DNA of 64,000 bases from Moritella viscosa (GCA_000953735.1 LN554852.1:496001-560000); one strand, 5' to 3'. Shown: positions 20,994 through 35,035, counted from the first letter of the stretch. The notes: generated by a model not told the origin, from the sequence alone. Numbers and translations: made by a program.

Positions 20994-21788
20994 TTGAAAG
21001 AAAAGTACACGATCAATGATTTACAGCATATGGTTGAACAGTTACGTAATCCAGATACAGGCTGTCCTTGGAACCTGCAGCAAGACTTTGCGTCGATAGC
21101 TAAATTTACGTTAGAAGAAGCCTATGAAGTGGTTGATGCTATTGAAAATAATGATGTAAAAGGTCTCGAGGGTGAAGTTGGTGATTTGCTTTACCACGTA
21201 CTCTACTATACCCAATTAGGGCATGAACAGGCGTTATTCAGCTTTGATAGCGTTATTCAACAGCTTGCAGAGAAATTAACTCAACGTCACCCATATGTTT
21301 TTGGTGAAATAAAACTACAACACGAATCTGAAGTTATTGCTGCATGGCAAAAACAAAAGTCGAAAGAGCGTGTTGAAAATCATGAAGAATCGGATCAACA
21401 CAGTGCATTAGACAACATTCCTAATGCATTACCAGCACTAGTTAGAGCGACTAAAATACAACAGCGTGCCGCTGATGTTAAATTTGATTTTGAATCCTAT
21501 AAGCAAGCATTATCAAAGGTTTATGAGGAAATTGGTGAGGTTGTTGAGGAGGCGGATGCTAGGGTGGTTGATCAGGCTAAACTTGAAGAGGAGTTAGGGG
21601 ATCTATTGTTCTCTGTTGTGAATGTAACACGCCATCTAAAACACGACCCAGAGCAAGCACTTCGCAAGGCAAATGAAAAGTTTGAAAAAAGATTTAGGCA
21701 GGTTGAAGTACTTGCATTACAGAACGGTAAGTCACTAAGTGATTGTTCTATAGGTGAAATGGAGTCGCTTTGGTTGAAAGTGAAATAA
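20994..21788 (+). CDS. mazG: Nucleoside triphosphate pyrophosphohydrolase MazG
   Basis: Hydrolyses NTPs and dNTPs to the monophosphate and pyrophosphate, housecleaning and, in E. coli, tempering (p)ppGpp effects. It has two tandem MazG domains, each with the EExxE...ExxD metal motif: LEEAYEVVDAIE with GEVGDLLY near 42-70, and YEEIGEVVEEAD with EELGDLLF near 180-205. The start is TTG with AGGAT 7 bp upstream; the N-terminus matches the family. 264 residues. It stands upstream of pyrG as in E. coli. Confidence 0.95.
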   Translation: MKEKYTINDLQHMVEQLRNPDTGCPWNLQQDFASIAKFTLEEAYEVVDAIENNDVKGLEGEVGDLLYHVLYYTQLGHEQALFSFDSVIQQLAEKLTQRHPYVFGEIKLQHESEVIAAWQKQKSKERVENHEESDQHSALDNIPNALPALVRATKIQQRAADVKFDFESYKQALSKVYEEIGEVVEEADARVVDQAKLEEELGDLLFSVVNVTRHLKHDPEQALRKANEKFEKRFRQVEVLALQNGKSLSDCSIGEMESLWLKVK

Positions 21789-21877
21789 AATTACAACACA
21801 TGATCTACCGCACAGTTATCAAAAAACGGTAATGCTATACTTGTCAACATTGTGGGATGAGGGGGATTTGTTTATAA

Positions 21878-23578
<1,701 letters not shown>

Positions 23579-23597
23579 TCAGAGATTTTAATATTAG

Positions 23598-24949
<1,352 letters not shown>

Positions 24950-24980
24950 TTTGCTTAACTGTTAATTCTGAATAGATTAA

Positions 24981-25008
24981 AAAACCCGCTTTTTAGCGGG
25001 TTTTTTTT
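24981..25008 (+). terminator. eno terminator
   Basis: AAAACCCGCT and AGCGGGTTTT arms around TTTT, with an 8-T run. A classic Rho-independent terminator 31 bp after the eno stop. Confidence 0.92.
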
Positions 25009-25065
25009 ATGTATACGCTAACCAAACTCCGCATTATATGTGACAATAACTGATTAATTTACAGG

Positions 25066-25353
25066 ATGATTGTCATGCGCCTTCTTTATTTTGTATTAAT
25101 CTCCATACTCAGCTTGCTGATCTATCATTTTATTGCCGGTAATAACGGGGTGATGGATTACACACGTATCGAACGTGAAGTAATTGTCCAGCAAATGAAT
25201 AATCAAGTTTTAATCGATCGTAATACTGCGTTAAAAAATGAAATATTAGATTTACGTAATGGGTATGATGCGATAGAAGAGCGAACCCGGAATGAACTTG
25301 GTATGATTAAAGAGGGTGAAACCTTTTACCGTATTATTAATGATGACAATTAG
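25066..25353 (+). CDS. ftsB: Cell division protein FtsB
   Basis: Small bitopic divisome protein that forms the FtsQBL complex. A single membrane helix (about residues 3-22) is followed by a coiled coil (about 32-70) and the C-terminal ERTRNELGMIKEGETFYR segment, which is diagnostic of the family. 95 residues from the ATG at 25066; the in-frame ATG at 25075 is an alternative. It sits between eno and ispD as in E. coli. Confidence 0.93.
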   Translation: MIVMRLLYFVLISILSLLIYHFIAGNNGVMDYTRIEREVIVQQMNNQVLIDRNTALKNEILDLRNGYDAIEERTRNELGMIKEGETFYRIINDDN

Positions 25354-25362
25354 GTTACCGAG

Positions 25363-26055
25363 ATGACAGAACAATTCATTGCGGTTGTCCCAGCCGCTGG
25401 TGTCGGCGCCAGAATGGGCGCGAGTATACCCAAACAATATTTAATGCTGCAAGGTAAAACAGTGATTGAACACACGTTAACTGTGTTATTAAGTCACCCT
25501 CGTATTGCGAAAGTTGTTGTGGCTCTCGGTCCGGAAGATGGCTGGTTTAGTGATATTGCTATCGCCAAAGATCCGGCTATTATCCGTGTTAATGGCGGTA
25601 AAGAGCGTGCTGATTCGGTACTCGCAGGATTACAGGCTTGTCAATCGTATAATTGGGTTCTGGTACATGATGCAGCACGGCCTTGTCTTACTCATACTGA
25701 TGTAGACTGTCTGATTACAGGCGCACTTGCATCTGAATATGGTGCTATTTTAGGGTGTCAGGTTCGCGATACAATGAAACGTACTGATGCTAATGGTAAT
25801 ATTATTGCGACGGTCGAGCGTGATTTATTATGGCATGCGTTAACACCACAAATGTTTCCCGTTAAATTGTTAACCGATGCGTTAACAGCGGGATTAGCGG
25901 ATAATGCGAATATTACCGATGAGGCTTCAGCCATTGAACGATTAGGTTTAATGCCTAAAATTGTCGTAGGTCGCGCGGATAATATTAAAATTACACGTCC
26001 AGAAGACATGCCGTTAGCAACACTGTATCTACAACAGTCTGTGAAAAATAAATAG
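25363..26055 (+). CDS. ispD: 2-C-methyl-D-erythritol 4-phosphate cytidylyltransferase
   Basis: Third step of the MEP isoprenoid pathway: transfers CMP from CTP to methylerythritol phosphate. The N-terminal PAAGVGARMGASIPKQYL nucleotide-binding loop and VHDAARPC motif are present. 230 residues. It lies 9 bp after ftsB and 12 bp before ispF, so one operon is likely. Confidence 0.97.
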   Translation: MTEQFIAVVPAAGVGARMGASIPKQYLMLQGKTVIEHTLTVLLSHPRIAKVVVALGPEDGWFSDIAIAKDPAIIRVNGGKERADSVLAGLQACQSYNWVLVHDAARPCLTHTDVDCLITGALASEYGAILGCQVRDTMKRTDANGNIIATVERDLLWHALTPQMFPVKLLTDALTAGLADNANITDEASAIERLGLMPKIVVGRADNIKITRPEDMPLATLYLQQSVKNK

Positions 26056-26067
26056 GGAAAATATTTA

Positions 26068-26547
26068 ATGTTTAGAATTGGTCATGGTTTTGATGTGCAC
26101 AAATTTGGTAATGCTGGCCCTGTTATGATTAATGGTGTAGCAATCCCTTATAAGCAAGGTTTTCTGGCTCACTCAGATGGTGATGTGGCGTTACATGCGA
26201 TTTGCGATGCGCTACTTGGTGCTTTAGCGCTTGGTGATATCGGCCATCATTTTCCAGATACGTCGGCGGAATTCGAAAATATTGATAGCCGTATTTTATT
26301 ACGCGATGTGTTTAGCAAAGTAAAAGAGCTAGGTTATCGCATTGGTAATTTAGACGTCACTATTATTGCACAAGCACCTAAGATTGCCCCGCATATTCAA
26401 GCAATGCGTGCAGTATTAAGCACGGATCTTGAAACTGAATTGTCAGCGGTGAATGTGAAAGCTACGACGACTGAAAAACTAGGCTTCACTGGTCGTAAAG
26501 AAGGCGTGGCATGCGAAGCTGTCGTACTGTTAATGAAAAATACATAA
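26068..26547 (+). CDS. ispF: 2-C-methyl-D-erythritol 2,4-cyclodiphosphate synthase
   Basis: Cyclises CDP-methylerythritol 2-phosphate to the 2,4-cyclodiphosphate with release of CMP. The zinc ligands Asp8 and His10 (FDVHKF) and the [19 protein letters not shown] and [10 protein letters not shown] segments are intact. 159 residues. It is paired with ispD. Confidence 0.97.
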   Translation: MFRIGHGFDVHKFGNAGPVMINGVAIPYKQGFLAHSDGDVALHAICDALLGALALGDIGHHFPDTSAEFENIDSRILLRDVFSKVKELGYRIGNLDVTIIAQAPKIAPHIQAMRAVLSTDLETELSAVNVKATTTEKLGFTGRKEGVACEAVVLLMKNT

Positions 26548-26594
26548 TAAGTGAACATAAATTAATGCAAACTAATCCTAATGCGGAGACATCA

Positions 26595-27650
26595 ATGCTT
26601 CCTGAATTTGAATACTTATGTGGCAAACCTAACGTAACTGGTTTTATTAAGCAGGAAGCTGCCGATTTTGTGGTTATTGAAGACCTTGGTTTTGAATTAA
26701 CCGGTGAAGGTGAACACATCTTTATTTCCATCCGTAAAATAGGTGAAAATACGCAATATGTTGCCCGTGCATTAGCCAAAGCTGCAGGTGTTTCAGGCAA
26801 GGATGTGAGTTATGCAGGGCTTAAAGATCGCCATGCTATTACTGAGCAATGGTTTGGTATTCACATGGCGGGTAAAGAAACCCCCGATTTTTCTGTTATT
26901 GAAACAGCGCAAATTAAAATATTAAAAATTGTTCGTCATAACAAAAAATTACGTACTGGTGCATTAAAAGGTAATCAATTCACATTAAAATTAACGGACC
27001 TAAGCAGTATTGATGGATTAGTCGAGCGTTTAGACAAAATTAAAACCATAGGCGTGCCAAACTATTTCGGTGAACAGCGATTTGGTCAAAACGGTAATAA
27101 CATTGTGCGTGCACAAGCGATGTTTGCGGGTGAAAAAGTAAAAGATCGTAATAAGCGTAGTTTTTATATTTCAGCTGCACGGAGTTTGATATTTAATCAC
27201 GTTGTTAGTGAACGTATTAAACAAGGTAAATGGCAAACTGCGATGCCAGGCGATTGCTTCATTTTACAGGGGTCTAATTCTTTTTTTGTGGAAGAAACCT
27301 TAACTGACGACATTATTGAACGAGTTGCCCAAGGCGCACTACAATTATCGGCTCCGTTAGTTGGTAAAGGTAACTGCAGTGCGACGAACGAAGCGCTAGC
27401 ATTTGAAAGCAGCATCATCGCGCAATATCCAGAATTGCTTGAAGGCTTAATTGCAGCGGGTCTTCGCCAGGAACGTAAAGCGTTAATATTACGTCCTCAA
27501 AACTTTAGTTACCAGTTAACTGAAGATAGCTTAACAGTGAGTTTCTATCTGCCATCGGGCTGTTTTGCGACAAGTGTTGTGCGTGAATTGATTGAAGAAA
27601 AAGTCGTTATTCGTCATTTTGACCAAGCGCCAACATCAGGAACTGTATGA
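26595..27650 (+). CDS. truD: tRNA pseudouridine-13 synthase
   Basis: Makes pseudouridine 13 in tRNA-Glu. The catalytic Asp is in the [12 protein letters not shown] motif, and the [12 protein letters not shown] segment follows. I start at the ATG at 26595 (GGAGA at 26585-26589, and [12 protein letters not shown] aligns with the E. coli start), not at 26511 inside ispF. The product is 351 residues. Its TGA overlaps the pcm ATG (ATGA at 27647-27650); surE, which normally lies between them, is missing. Confidence 0.95.
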   Translation: MLPEFEYLCGKPNVTGFIKQEAADFVVIEDLGFELTGEGEHIFISIRKIGENTQYVARALAKAAGVSGKDVSYAGLKDRHAITEQWFGIHMAGKETPDFSVIETAQIKILKIVRHNKKLRTGALKGNQFTLKLTDLSSIDGLVERLDKIKTIGVPNYFGEQRFGQNGNNIVRAQAMFAGEKVKDRNKRSFYISAARSLIFNHVVSERIKQGKWQTAMPGDCFILQGSNSFFVEETLTDDIIERVAQGALQLSAPLVGKGNCSATNEALAFESSIIAQYPELLEGLIAAGLRQERKALILRPQNFSYQLTEDSLTVSFYLPSGCFATSVVRELIEEKVVIRHFDQAPTSGTV

Positions 27651-28288
27651 TTGAATTGGGTAATACAGGAGTAGCAGGGCAGCGTATAAAAGCGCTGCTT
27701 GAAGAACAAGGAATTCGAGAACCGAGTGTGTTAGCTGCAATGCAAAATACACCTCGAAACTATTTTGTTGAAGAAGCGCTGGCGTTACAGGCATGGGGGA
27801 ACCAGGCCTTACCAATTGGGGCTGGACAAACTATCTCTCAGCCTTATATCGTCGCCCGAATGACAGAACTGTTATTGCAAACTAAGCCAAACAAAGTATT
27901 GGAAATAGGTACGGGTTCTGGTTATCAAACGGCTATTTTAGCACAGGTATTTCCACATATTTATTCGGTGGAACGGATCCAAGCGTTGCAATGGCAAGCG
28001 AAGCGTCGGTTAAAGAATCTCGATCTGCATAATGTGATGATGAAATATGGTGATGGTTGGCAAGGTTGGCAGAGCAAAGGACCTTTCGATGCAATTATTG
28101 TGACAGCTGCCCCCGCTTCCGTTCCGCAAGCATTACTGACGCAATTAGTTGATGGCGGGCAACTAATTTTACCATTAGGTGTCGAATCTCAGGTATTACA
28201 AGTGATCACGCGTAATGGTAAAACTTATACCAGTCAAAATATTGAAAATGTAAGATTTGTGCCATTAATTATCGGCGATTTAGCGTGA
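27647..28288 (+). CDS. pcm: Protein-L-isoaspartate O-methyltransferase
   Basis: Repairs isoaspartyl residues in aged proteins using S-adenosylmethionine. The [19 protein letters not shown] motif, the SAM-binding loop [16 protein letters not shown] and the IIVTAAP segment are intact. 213 residues. It overlaps truD by 4 bp and precedes nlpD-rpoS, the conserved pcm-nlpD-rpoS order. Confidence 0.97.
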   Translation: MIELGNTGVAGQRIKALLEEQGIREPSVLAAMQNTPRNYFVEEALALQAWGNQALPIGAGQTISQPYIVARMTELLLQTKPNKVLEIGTGSGYQTAILAQVFPHIYSVERIQALQWQAKRRLKNLDLHNVMMKYGDGWQGWQSKGPFDAIIVTAAPASVPQALLTQLVDGGQLILPLGVESQVLQVITRNGKTYTSQNIENVRFVPLIIGDLA

Positions 28289-28399
28289 TTTTTTCCAAGC
28301 TTGTGGAGTACGGTACTTTTAACTGTTTGTTATTGGCCGTGGCGTTGCGGTTCTTGCTGTGTTACTGAGTATTTAAATGAGATTAGGGAGAATTAAGCG

Positions 28400-29341
28400 G
28401 TGACCATCAGTAACTGGCATTTACGTAATATACGCCGATACCATTTATGGCCTTGTATTGCTCTTGTCTTTTTTTTAGTTCAGTTAGCTGGTTGTTCTAC
28501 TGCTAATCGTAGTCCCGCGCCTGTCACGAGTGTTCAGGGCTATAAAACAGAGTTAAAATCAACTATCAGTACATCCACGTACCGGGTTAAAAAAGGGGAT
28601 ACATTATATGCAATTGCGTGGCGTAGTAATCAAGATTTCAAGTATCTCGCAGCATTAAATAAGATCCCTAAATCGTTTCAAATTTACCCTGGACAACTAC
28701 TTAAGCTGAAAGGAAAAATCCCGCCTTCATCTTATAGAAAGCCAAAACTAGTGACAGTGGTTAAAACAAGCAGGACTAAAACCAGTATTAAAGCACCCAC
28801 TAGGCCATTAGCTAAACCGGTGCCGATAAAAACTGTTACGGCTAAAGTAACTCCTCCGGTAAAAGTTAAAGCACCAGTGAAAGCAAAACCAGTTGTTGCC
28901 AAAGTCTCGAAATCAAAACCAAAACCAAAACCAAAACCAAAACCAAAACAGGTTGTTCGTAATAATAAATTGTCATGGGCATGGCCTACGTCGGGTAAAT
29001 TAATTAGCACTTATTCCAGCAGTAAGTCGGGACAACAAGGGATTAACATCGGTGGTTCATTAGGGCGTAACGTACTGGCTTCTGAATCCGGTCGAGTGGT
29101 TTATTCTGGTAATGGTCTGCGTGGTTATGGCAACCTTATTATCATTAAACACAACGATGATTATCTAAGTGCTTATGCCTATAATAAAAAGTTATTAGTT
29201 AAAGAACAGCAATGGGTTAAGGCTGGGCAGAAGATTGCAAGTATGGGGAACACGGGACCTAATTCGGGTGCTGAGCTGTACTTCGAAATTCGTTATCGTG
29301 GTAAACCCGTTAATCCGATGCGTTACTTGCCCAAACGTTAA
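28400..29341 (+). CDS. nlpD: Lipoprotein NlpD, amidase activator with LysM and degenerate LytM domains
   Basis: Outer-membrane lipoprotein that in E. coli activates the amidase AmiC for daughter-cell separation. The signal sequence ends in the lipobox LAGC with Cys32. A LysM domain (YRVKKGDTLYAIAWRS onward, about 54-98) binds peptidoglycan. A long Lys/Pro-rich linker includes a KPKPKPKP tract. The C-terminal M23-type domain (about 195-310) lacks the His and Asp metal ligands (GINIGG in place of the HxGxD-like site), as expected for a non-enzymatic activator. The start is GTG with AGGGAG 11 bases upstream. The main rpoS promoter of E. coli lies within nlpD; I did not identify one here. Confidence 0.94.
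   Translation: MTISNWHLRNIRRYHLWPCIALVFFLVQLAGCSTANRSPAPVTSVQGYKTELKSTISTSTYRVKKGDTLYAIAWRSNQDFKYLAALNKIPKSFQIYPGQLLKLKGKIPPSSYRKPKLVTVVKTSRTKTSIKAPTRPLAKPVPIKTVTAKVTPPVKVKAPVKAKPVVAKVSKSKPKPKPKPKPKQVVRNNKLSWAWPTSGKLISTYSSSKSGQQGINIGGSLGRNVLASESGRVVYSGNGLRGYGNLIIIKHNDDYLSAYAYNKKLLVKEQQWVKAGQKIASMGNTGPNSGAELYFEIRYRGKPVNPMRYLPKR
28915..28950 (+). repeat. AAAACC hexanucleotide repeat in nlpD
   Basis: Five perfect AAAACC units plus a sixth AAAACA. They encode alternating Lys-Pro in the linker between LysM and LytM domains. Slippage would change linker length by Lys-Pro steps without a frameshift. Confidence 0.85.
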
Positions 29342-29410
29342 GCCCGACCGAAAGTTGTTTATTAGGCTAATCTTAATAGGCTATTTACTTCAGTCAGGGG
29401 CCTATACCTA

Positions 29411-30370
29411 ATGAGCAAGATAACTGATGCAGATAAGTTAGACGTTAAAGATCATGATGTATCTGAAAACGATAAAAAAGCAAAGCCAGGGATGGATATA
29501 TTTAACGATGAACACCTTATCCCTAACGATGCGAAAAGCTTAGATGCAACACAGCTTTATCTTGGGGAAATCGGGTTTTCACCGTTATTGACCGCAGAAG
29601 AAGAAGTTTTTTATGCTCGTCGAGCGCTACGCGGTGATGCCAGCTCACGAAAGCGTATGATTGAGAGTAATCTGCGTTTAGTTGTTAAGATCGCTAGACG
29701 TTATAATAACCGTGGTTTAGCCTTGCTTGATTTAATTGAGGAAGGTAATCTCGGGTTGATCCGCGCGGTCGAAAAATTCGATCCAGAGCGGGGGTTTCGT
29801 TTTTCCACTTATGCAACATGGTGGATTAGACAAACAATTGAACGCGCCATCATGAACCAAACCCGCACCATTCGCTTACCGATCCATGTCGTTAAAGAAC
29901 TTAATGTTTATCTTCGTGCTGCACGTGAACTCGCGCATGAGTTAGATCATGAGCCGACAGCTGAGGACATAGCAGACAAATTAGATAAACCAGTTGCAGA
30001 CGTCAGTAAAATGCTGCGTTTAAATGAGCGTATCAGCTCTGTCGATACGCCCATAGGCGGCGATTCAGAAAAAGCGTTATTGGATATTATTTCGGATGAT
30101 AAAGGCGATGGTCCTGAGCGCTGCACACAGAACGACGATATTAAATTTAGTATTGTGCGTTGGCTTGAAGAGCTAAACCCGAAGCAACGTGAAGTACTCG
30201 CAAGGCGTTTTGGCTTGTTAGGCTATGATGCCTCGACACTCGAGGATGTTGGTCGTGAAATTGGCTTAACCCGTGAACGCGTTCGTCAAATTCAGGTGGA
30301 AGCATTACGACGTTTACGGGAATTATTAGCACAGCAAGGACTCTCTGTTGAAGCCTTGTTTAGGTTATAA
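29411..30370 (+). CDS. rpoS: RNA polymerase sigma factor RpoS
   Basis: Stationary-phase and general-stress sigma factor, 319 residues. Region 1.2 ([21 protein letters not shown]), region 2 ([31 protein letters not shown] and [10 protein letters not shown]), region 3 and region 4 (the [16 protein letters not shown] helix-turn-helix) are intact. It follows nlpD by 69 bp. Confidence 0.97.
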   Translation: MSKITDADKLDVKDHDVSENDKKAKPGMDIFNDEHLIPNDAKSLDATQLYLGEIGFSPLLTAEEEVFYARRALRGDASSRKRMIESNLRLVVKIARRYNNRGLALLDLIEEGNLGLIRAVEKFDPERGFRFSTYATWWIRQTIERAIMNQTRTIRLPIHVVKELNVYLRAARELAHELDHEPTAEDIADKLDKPVADVSKMLRLNERISSVDTPIGGDSEKALLDIISDDKGDGPERCTQNDDIKFSIVRWLEELNPKQREVLARRFGLLGYDASTLEDVGREIGLTRERVRQIQVEALRRLRELLAQQGLSVEALFRL

Positions 30371-30540
30371 AGTACTGCTAAATAACCTTATTGAGTTGTT
30401 AATCATTAAGCTATTCCCTAGTCTTAGTTATTAACACTTTAATCAACCTTTAGTCTGATTTTATTAAAATCAGTCATACTATTTATTCCTTTCTAGTATC
30501 TTGTTAACCCTCTATAAACAAGGATTGTTTAAGGACGGTT

Positions 30541-31221
30541 ATGCTATCTATTCATTATTTCATTAAATTATTTTTGACAGTTAGTTTTGTTTTATTTGTC
30601 ACATCTTGCTCAATACAGCGATTATTTGTTAATAGTGATTTTCCTGCCATCGCGAGTGATGCTAAATTGATTGTATTGCCAACAGACATACACGGTTTAT
30701 CGGGCTTAAGATCAGATAAAGAAATGATTTTTTATGAGTCGTTTAAAACTGCATTTGGTGAGCAAGCAATAGATACCCCCCAGCTTACTGCACGCTTAAA
30801 AGAGAAGGGGTATGCAGATATATCCTGGAAAATGAGTCATGCTATGCATCGTCTTGTAACCAAGAGTGAGGGTTTTAGTTATACAGATGCGTATCACTCA
30901 GCGCTTAATAATGGTGAGACGGGAAGTAAATTCAGAACACTCGATAATGAACTATATCATTTAAGCCAATGGTTACTGCAAGCCTATCAACTATCTGCTG
31001 TGCCAGAATATATTGCTGTCGCACATATCGATAGTATGGGTGTGTCACAAGCAAGGAATTTGATTAAATATCGGGTGATTGCGGGGATGTATTCTACCCA
31101 GCGACAGGCGTTAGAGCGGGTGGTGACTTACGTAGCTGAAAGCCCAAATAATCATACCGCTATTTTGCATGATTTAGATAATCTGGGCTTTTTGATTTAT
31201 CGTGAACTATTTAATATTTGA
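30541..31221 (+). CDS. Putative lipoprotein of unknown function
   Basis: I do not recognise this 226-residue protein. Its N-terminus is a lipoprotein signal: a hydrophobic run (residues 7-20) then VTSC with Cys23. The remainder looks soluble and helical, with no catalytic motif I can name; the YHLSQWLLQAYQLSAVPEYIAVAHIDSMGVSQARNLIKYR region is the most regular. An SD-like AAGGA lies 5-9 bp upstream. It occupies the rpoS-mutS interval, which is known as a variable region in enterobacteria, and runs toward the 3' end of mutS. Expect envelope location; function unknown. Confidence 0.75.
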   Translation: MLSIHYFIKLFLTVSFVLFVTSCSIQRLFVNSDFPAIASDAKLIVLPTDIHGLSGLRSDKEMIFYESFKTAFGEQAIDTPQLTARLKEKGYADISWKMSHAMHRLVTKSEGFSYTDAYHSALNNGETGSKFRTLDNELYHLSQWLLQAYQLSAVPEYIAVAHIDSMGVSQARNLIKYRVIAGMYSTQRQALERVVTYVAESPNNHTAILHDLDNLGFLIYRELFNI

Positions 31222-31230
31222 ATATAGCAA

Positions 31231-33798
31231 TTAAAGTTGTTCTTTTAAACGGTATAACACATCCAGTGCTTCCCGTGGTGTCATATTATCGATATTTAAC
31301 GCACTGAGATCGTCGATTACTGGGTGAGAAACGGGCGTCGCTACAACTTTTGGGCGTTCACCTGCTACAACAGGTTGGTGTGAGTTTAGTTCTAATTCAT
31401 TTAGCTTAATTTTAGCCGCATGAATAACCGTTTTTGGGACGCCTGCTAATGCCGCAACTTGCAAGCCATAGCTGCGATCTGCTGCACCGTCCTGCACTGC
31501 GTGCATAAATACGATTGAGTCACCATGTTCAACGGCATCGAGATGCACATTGACTAAACTCGGGTGTTGTTCTGTTAACGTAGTTAGCTCAAAGTAGTGC
31601 GTTGCAAAGAGGGTATAAGCCTGGATCTTATTCGTTAGGTATTCGGCACATGCCCAAGCTAATGATAAGCCATCGTAGGTACTGGTACCACGACCAATTT
31701 CATCCATCAATACCAAACTATTCGCCGTTGCATTGTGCAAGATATTAGCTGTCTCGGTCATTTCAACCATAAACGTCGAGCGACCCGATGCGAGATCGTC
31801 TGATGCACCAATACGCGTAAAGATACGGTCTATTAATGACGTTGTTACTTGCTCTGCGGGCACGAAACTACCAATGTGAGCCATCAGGGTAATCAAGGCT
31901 GTTTGACGCATGTAGGTCGATTTACCACCCATATTAGGTCCGGTGATGATCAGCATACGGCGTTCAGGGTTGAGCTGCACAGGGTTAGCGATGAAAGGTT
32001 CCGTCATTACTTGCTCTACCACTGGGTGACGCCCATTCGTAATGTCGATACCTGGTTTGACACTAATTGTTGGTCGACAATAATGTAAAGTTTCTGCGCG
32101 TTCAGCAAAGTTACACAATACATCAAGTTCTGATAATGCCGCAGCGCTGTCTTGTAGTGCGGGAATATACGGTAACAATTTATCCAATAATTGCTCATAA
32201 AGTTGTTTCTCTAGTGCCAGCGACTTGCCTTGGCTACTGAGTACTTTATCTTCGTGTTCTTTCAGCTCTGGGATGATGTAACGTTCGGTATTTTTCAGCG
32301 TTTGACGTCTGATATATGTTGCTGGCACTTGATCTGACTGCAGGCGACTTACTTCGATGAAGTAACCGTGAACTCGGTTATAACCGACTTTTAAGGTCGG
32401 GATACCAGTTTGCTGTTTTTCTCGCTCTTCTAAAGCTTCTAGATAATCTGTGGCGCCTTTGCTTAGCGTGCGCCATTCATCTAACTCTTGGTTATAACCG
32501 GGTGCTATTACACCACCGTCACGGATTAATACTGGTGGGTTGTCGATAACGGCGAAAGTTAGCAGCTGTTCTAGTTCACTGAACTCACCAGCTAACTGCT
32601 GTAATGAGTTTAAGTGTTCGGCATTGTGCTCTGCTAACAGTTTTTGTAACTCGGGTAACTGCTGGAAGGCATTACGTAAACGCACAAGATCACGCGGGCG
32701 TGCAGAGCGTAATGATAAACGCGCAATAATACGTTCAATATCACCAATTGTACGTAGTACCGGCTGGATATCGTTTAATGCACCCACATCAAGTAAGGAT
32801 TGGATGCTTGATTGGCGTTGTTGTAATACTAAACTGTCACGAATCGGTTGATGTAACCAACGTTTTAATAAACGGCTACCCATTGGCGTTGAAGTATGAT
32901 CAAGTACTGCTGCAAGTGTATTATCAAAACCACCAGATAGGTTTTGTGTCAGTTCTAGGTTACGGCGAGTTGCTGCATCCATGACGACCATTTGTTCGGT
33001 TTGTTCAAGTTTGATCGCGCGAATATGTGGTAGTGCGGTACGTTGGGTTTCTTTCACATATTGCATTAAACAGCCCGCTGCACATAATGCCACGGGTGAG
33101 TTTTCAACCCCAAAACCGATCAGATCTTTGGTGCCAAACTGTTGGCATAAAACGTTGCGACCGGTTTGTAAATCAAACTCCCATTCAGGACGGCGACGTA
33201 AGCCTTTAAGTTGGTTGATATGTTGCATTGATTCAAATGATTCGCAATACAACAGCTCTGCAGGGGCGGTACGTTGCAGTTCTGCCTGTAGCGTTTCTTC
33301 TGACGTAAATTGATTGATCAGGAAACGGCCACTGCCCATATCTAACGTCGCATAACCAAAAGTAATGCCATCATGGAATAATGCTGCTAATAAATTGTCA
33401 TTTTTTTCGGTGAGTAAGGCTTCGTCACTGACAGTACCAGGTGTCACAATGCGTACTACTTTACGCTCAACAGGACCTTTGGATGTCGCTGGATCGCCAA
33501 TTTGTTCACAGATCGCTACCGATTCACCACTACGTACTAGCTTTGCTAAATAACCTTCCAATGAATGGTAAGGGATACCAGCCATTGGGATAGGGTTACC
33601 ATTTGACTTACCACGCTTGGTCAGAGATATACCTAATAATTGCGACGCTTTTTTGGCATCATCATAAAATAACTCATAAAAATCGCCCATACGATAAAAG
33701 AGTAAGATCTCTGGTTGCTCAGCTTTTAACTTAAAGAATTGCTGCATCATAGGGGTGTGATTGGTTAAGTCTTGAGGTGCAAGAAAGTTAGGTTGCAT
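31231..33798 (-). CDS. mutS: DNA mismatch repair protein MutS
   Basis: ATPase that recognises base mismatches and recruits MutL and MutH (mutH is also in this window). The mismatch-contact motif DFYELF is at Phe40-Glu42, and the Walker [10 protein letters not shown] and the [12 protein letters not shown] Walker B/signature region are in the C-terminal ATPase. I start at the ATG at 33798 (855 residues, near E. coli's 853) rather than the GTG 30 bp upstream. It is divergent from recA with about 196 bp between them. Confidence 0.97.
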   Translation of the reverse strand: MQPNFLAPQDLTNHTPMMQQFFKLKAEQPEILLFYRMGDFYELFYDDAKKASQLLGISLTKRGKSNGNPIPMAGIPYHSLEGYLAKLVRSGESVAICEQIGDPATSKGPVERKVVRIVTPGTVSDEALLTEKNDNLLAALFHDGITFGYATLDMGSGRFLINQFTSEETLQAELQRTAPAELLYCESFESMQHINQLKGLRRRPEWEFDLQTGRNVLCQQFGTKDLIGFGVENSPVALCAAGCLMQYVKETQRTALPHIRAIKLEQTEQMVVMDAATRRNLELTQNLSGGFDNTLAAVLDHTSTPMGSRLLKRWLHQPIRDSLVLQQRQSSIQSLLDVGALNDIQPVLRTIGDIERIIARLSLRSARPRDLVRLRNAFQQLPELQKLLAEHNAEHLNSLQQLAGEFSELEQLLTFAVIDNPPVLIRDGGVIAPGYNQELDEWRTLSKGATDYLEALEEREKQQTGIPTLKVGYNRVHGYFIEVSRLQSDQVPATYIRRQTLKNTERYIIPELKEHEDKVLSSQGKSLALEKQLYEQLLDKLLPYIPALQDSAAALSELDVLCNFAERAETLHYCRPTISVKPGIDITNGRHPVVEQVMTEPFIANPVQLNPERRMLIITGPNMGGKSTYMRQTALITLMAHIGSFVPAEQVTTSLIDRIFTRIGASDDLASGRSTFMVEMTETANILHNATANSLVLMDEIGRGTSTYDGLSLAWACAEYLTNKIQAYTLFATHYFELTTLTEQHPSLVNVHLDAVEHGDSIVFMHAVQDGAADRSYGLQVAALAGVPKTVIHAAKIKLNELELNSHQPVVAGERPKVVATPVSHPVIDDLSALNIDNMTPREALDVLYRLKEQL

Positions 33799-33922
33799 AG
33801 CGGCTCGGTTTAAAAATAATAGTTGCACCTATAATAACAATGCTAAAGCACGGTGGCGACTGTATTTTTTGTACGTAAGTATGAGCCACTAATAATAATT
33901 AAAAAAAATATTCGTTTATTAC

Positions 33923-33950
33923 TTGATACTGTATGAACGAACAGTATACT
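33923..33950 (+). promoter_or_regulatory. recA promoter with embedded LexA (SOS) box
   Basis: The -35 TTGATA (33923-33928) and -10 TATACT (33945-33950) are separated by exactly 16 bp, and that spacer is a perfect CTGT-N8-ACAG LexA operator (33929-33944). This is the same arrangement as in E. coli recA. LexA binding would block the polymerase, so recA is SOS-induced. Confidence 0.93.
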
Positions 33951-33994
33951 TGTGCCTATAAATTAAATACTCGATTATGCCTCAGGGGAATAAA

Positions 33995-35035
33995 ATGGAC
34001 GCGAATAAAGAAAAAGCCTTAGCTGCAGCACTTGGACAAATTGAAAAACAATTTGGTAAAGGTTCTATCATGAAGCTAGGTGATAACCGTACCATGGACG
34101 TAGAAACTGTTTCTACAGGTTCACTTTCTCTTGATATTGCGTTGGGAGCTGGTGGCTTACCGATGGGGCGTATCGTAGAGATCTACGGTCCTGAATCAAG
34201 TGGTAAAACGACGCTAACATTAGAAGTTATCGCATCAGCACAACGTGAAGGTAAAATTTGTGCCTTTATTGATGCAGAGCATGCACTTGACCCTATTTAT
34301 GCGGGTAAACTTGGCGTTGATATTAATGAACTATTAGTCTCTCAACCTGATACGGGTGAGCAAGCATTAGAAATATGTGACATGCTAGCACGCTCTGGCG
34401 CTGTTGACATTATCGTAGTCGATTCTGTTGCTGCACTAACTCCGAAAGCGGAAATTGAAGGTAACATGGGCGATAGCCACATGGGTCTGCAAGCACGTAT
34501 GTTATCGCAAGCAATGCGTAAATTAACGGGTAATTTAAAAACGACTAACACCATGTGTATCTTCATTAACCAAATTCGTATGAAGATTGGTGTGATGTTT
34601 GGTTCACCAGAAACTACAACTGGTGGTAACGCTCTTAAATTCTACGCGTCAGTACGTTTAGATATCCGTCGTATTGGTTCGGTTAAAGATGGCGACGAGA
34701 TCACAGGTAATGAAACGCGTGTTAAAGTTGTGAAAAATAAAATTGCAGCACCGTTTAGACAAGCTGAATTTCAAATTTTATACGGTAAAGGCTTTAACCG
34801 TAATGGTGAGTTAGTCGATCTAGGTGTTAAAGAAAAACTTATTGAAAAAGCCGGTGCTTGGTACTCATATAAAGGTGACAAAATTGGTCAAGGTAAAGCG
34901 AAAGCATCGCAGTATCTTGCTGACAATCAGAATATTGCCGCTGAAATTGACGGTATGATCCGTGCTAACCTGTTGGGTAATAAAGAGCTGGATGTGGCTG
35001 AAGTTGCTACTGAAGAAACGGAAACAGAATTTTAA
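33995..35035 (+). CDS. recA: Recombinase RecA
   Basis: Strand-exchange protein and co-protease for LexA. The Walker A GPESSGKT is at residues 65-72, and the DNA-binding loop L1/L2 regions ([12 protein letters not shown] and [15 protein letters not shown]) are present. The acidic C-terminal tail ends EETETEF. I start at ATG 33995 (SD CAGGGGAA at 33983-33990; [20 protein letters not shown] aligns with E. coli), not 33977, since that start would overlap the SD. The product is 346 residues. recX, the usual next gene, is absent. Confidence 0.97.
   Translation: MDANKEKALAAALGQIEKQFGKGSIMKLGDNRTMDVETVSTGSLSLDIALGAGGLPMGRIVEIYGPESSGKTTLTLEVIASAQREGKICAFIDAEHALDPIYAGKLGVDINELLVSQPDTGEQALEICDMLARSGAVDIIVVDSVAALTPKAEIEGNMGDSHMGLQARMLSQAMRKLTGNLKTTNTMCIFINQIRMKIGVMFGSPETTTGGNALKFYASVRLDIRRIGSVKDGDEITGNETRVKVVKNKIAAPFRQAEFQILYGKGFNRNGELVDLGVKEKLIEKAGAWYSYKGDKIGQGKAKASQYLADNQNIAAEIDGMIRANLLGNKELDVAEVATEETETEF

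Noticed and set aside
28732-29010. A 92-codon minus-strand frame opposite nlpD with FGFGFGFGF
   Set aside because: It is the complement of the AAAACC repeat and Lys-rich linker; an artefact of composition.
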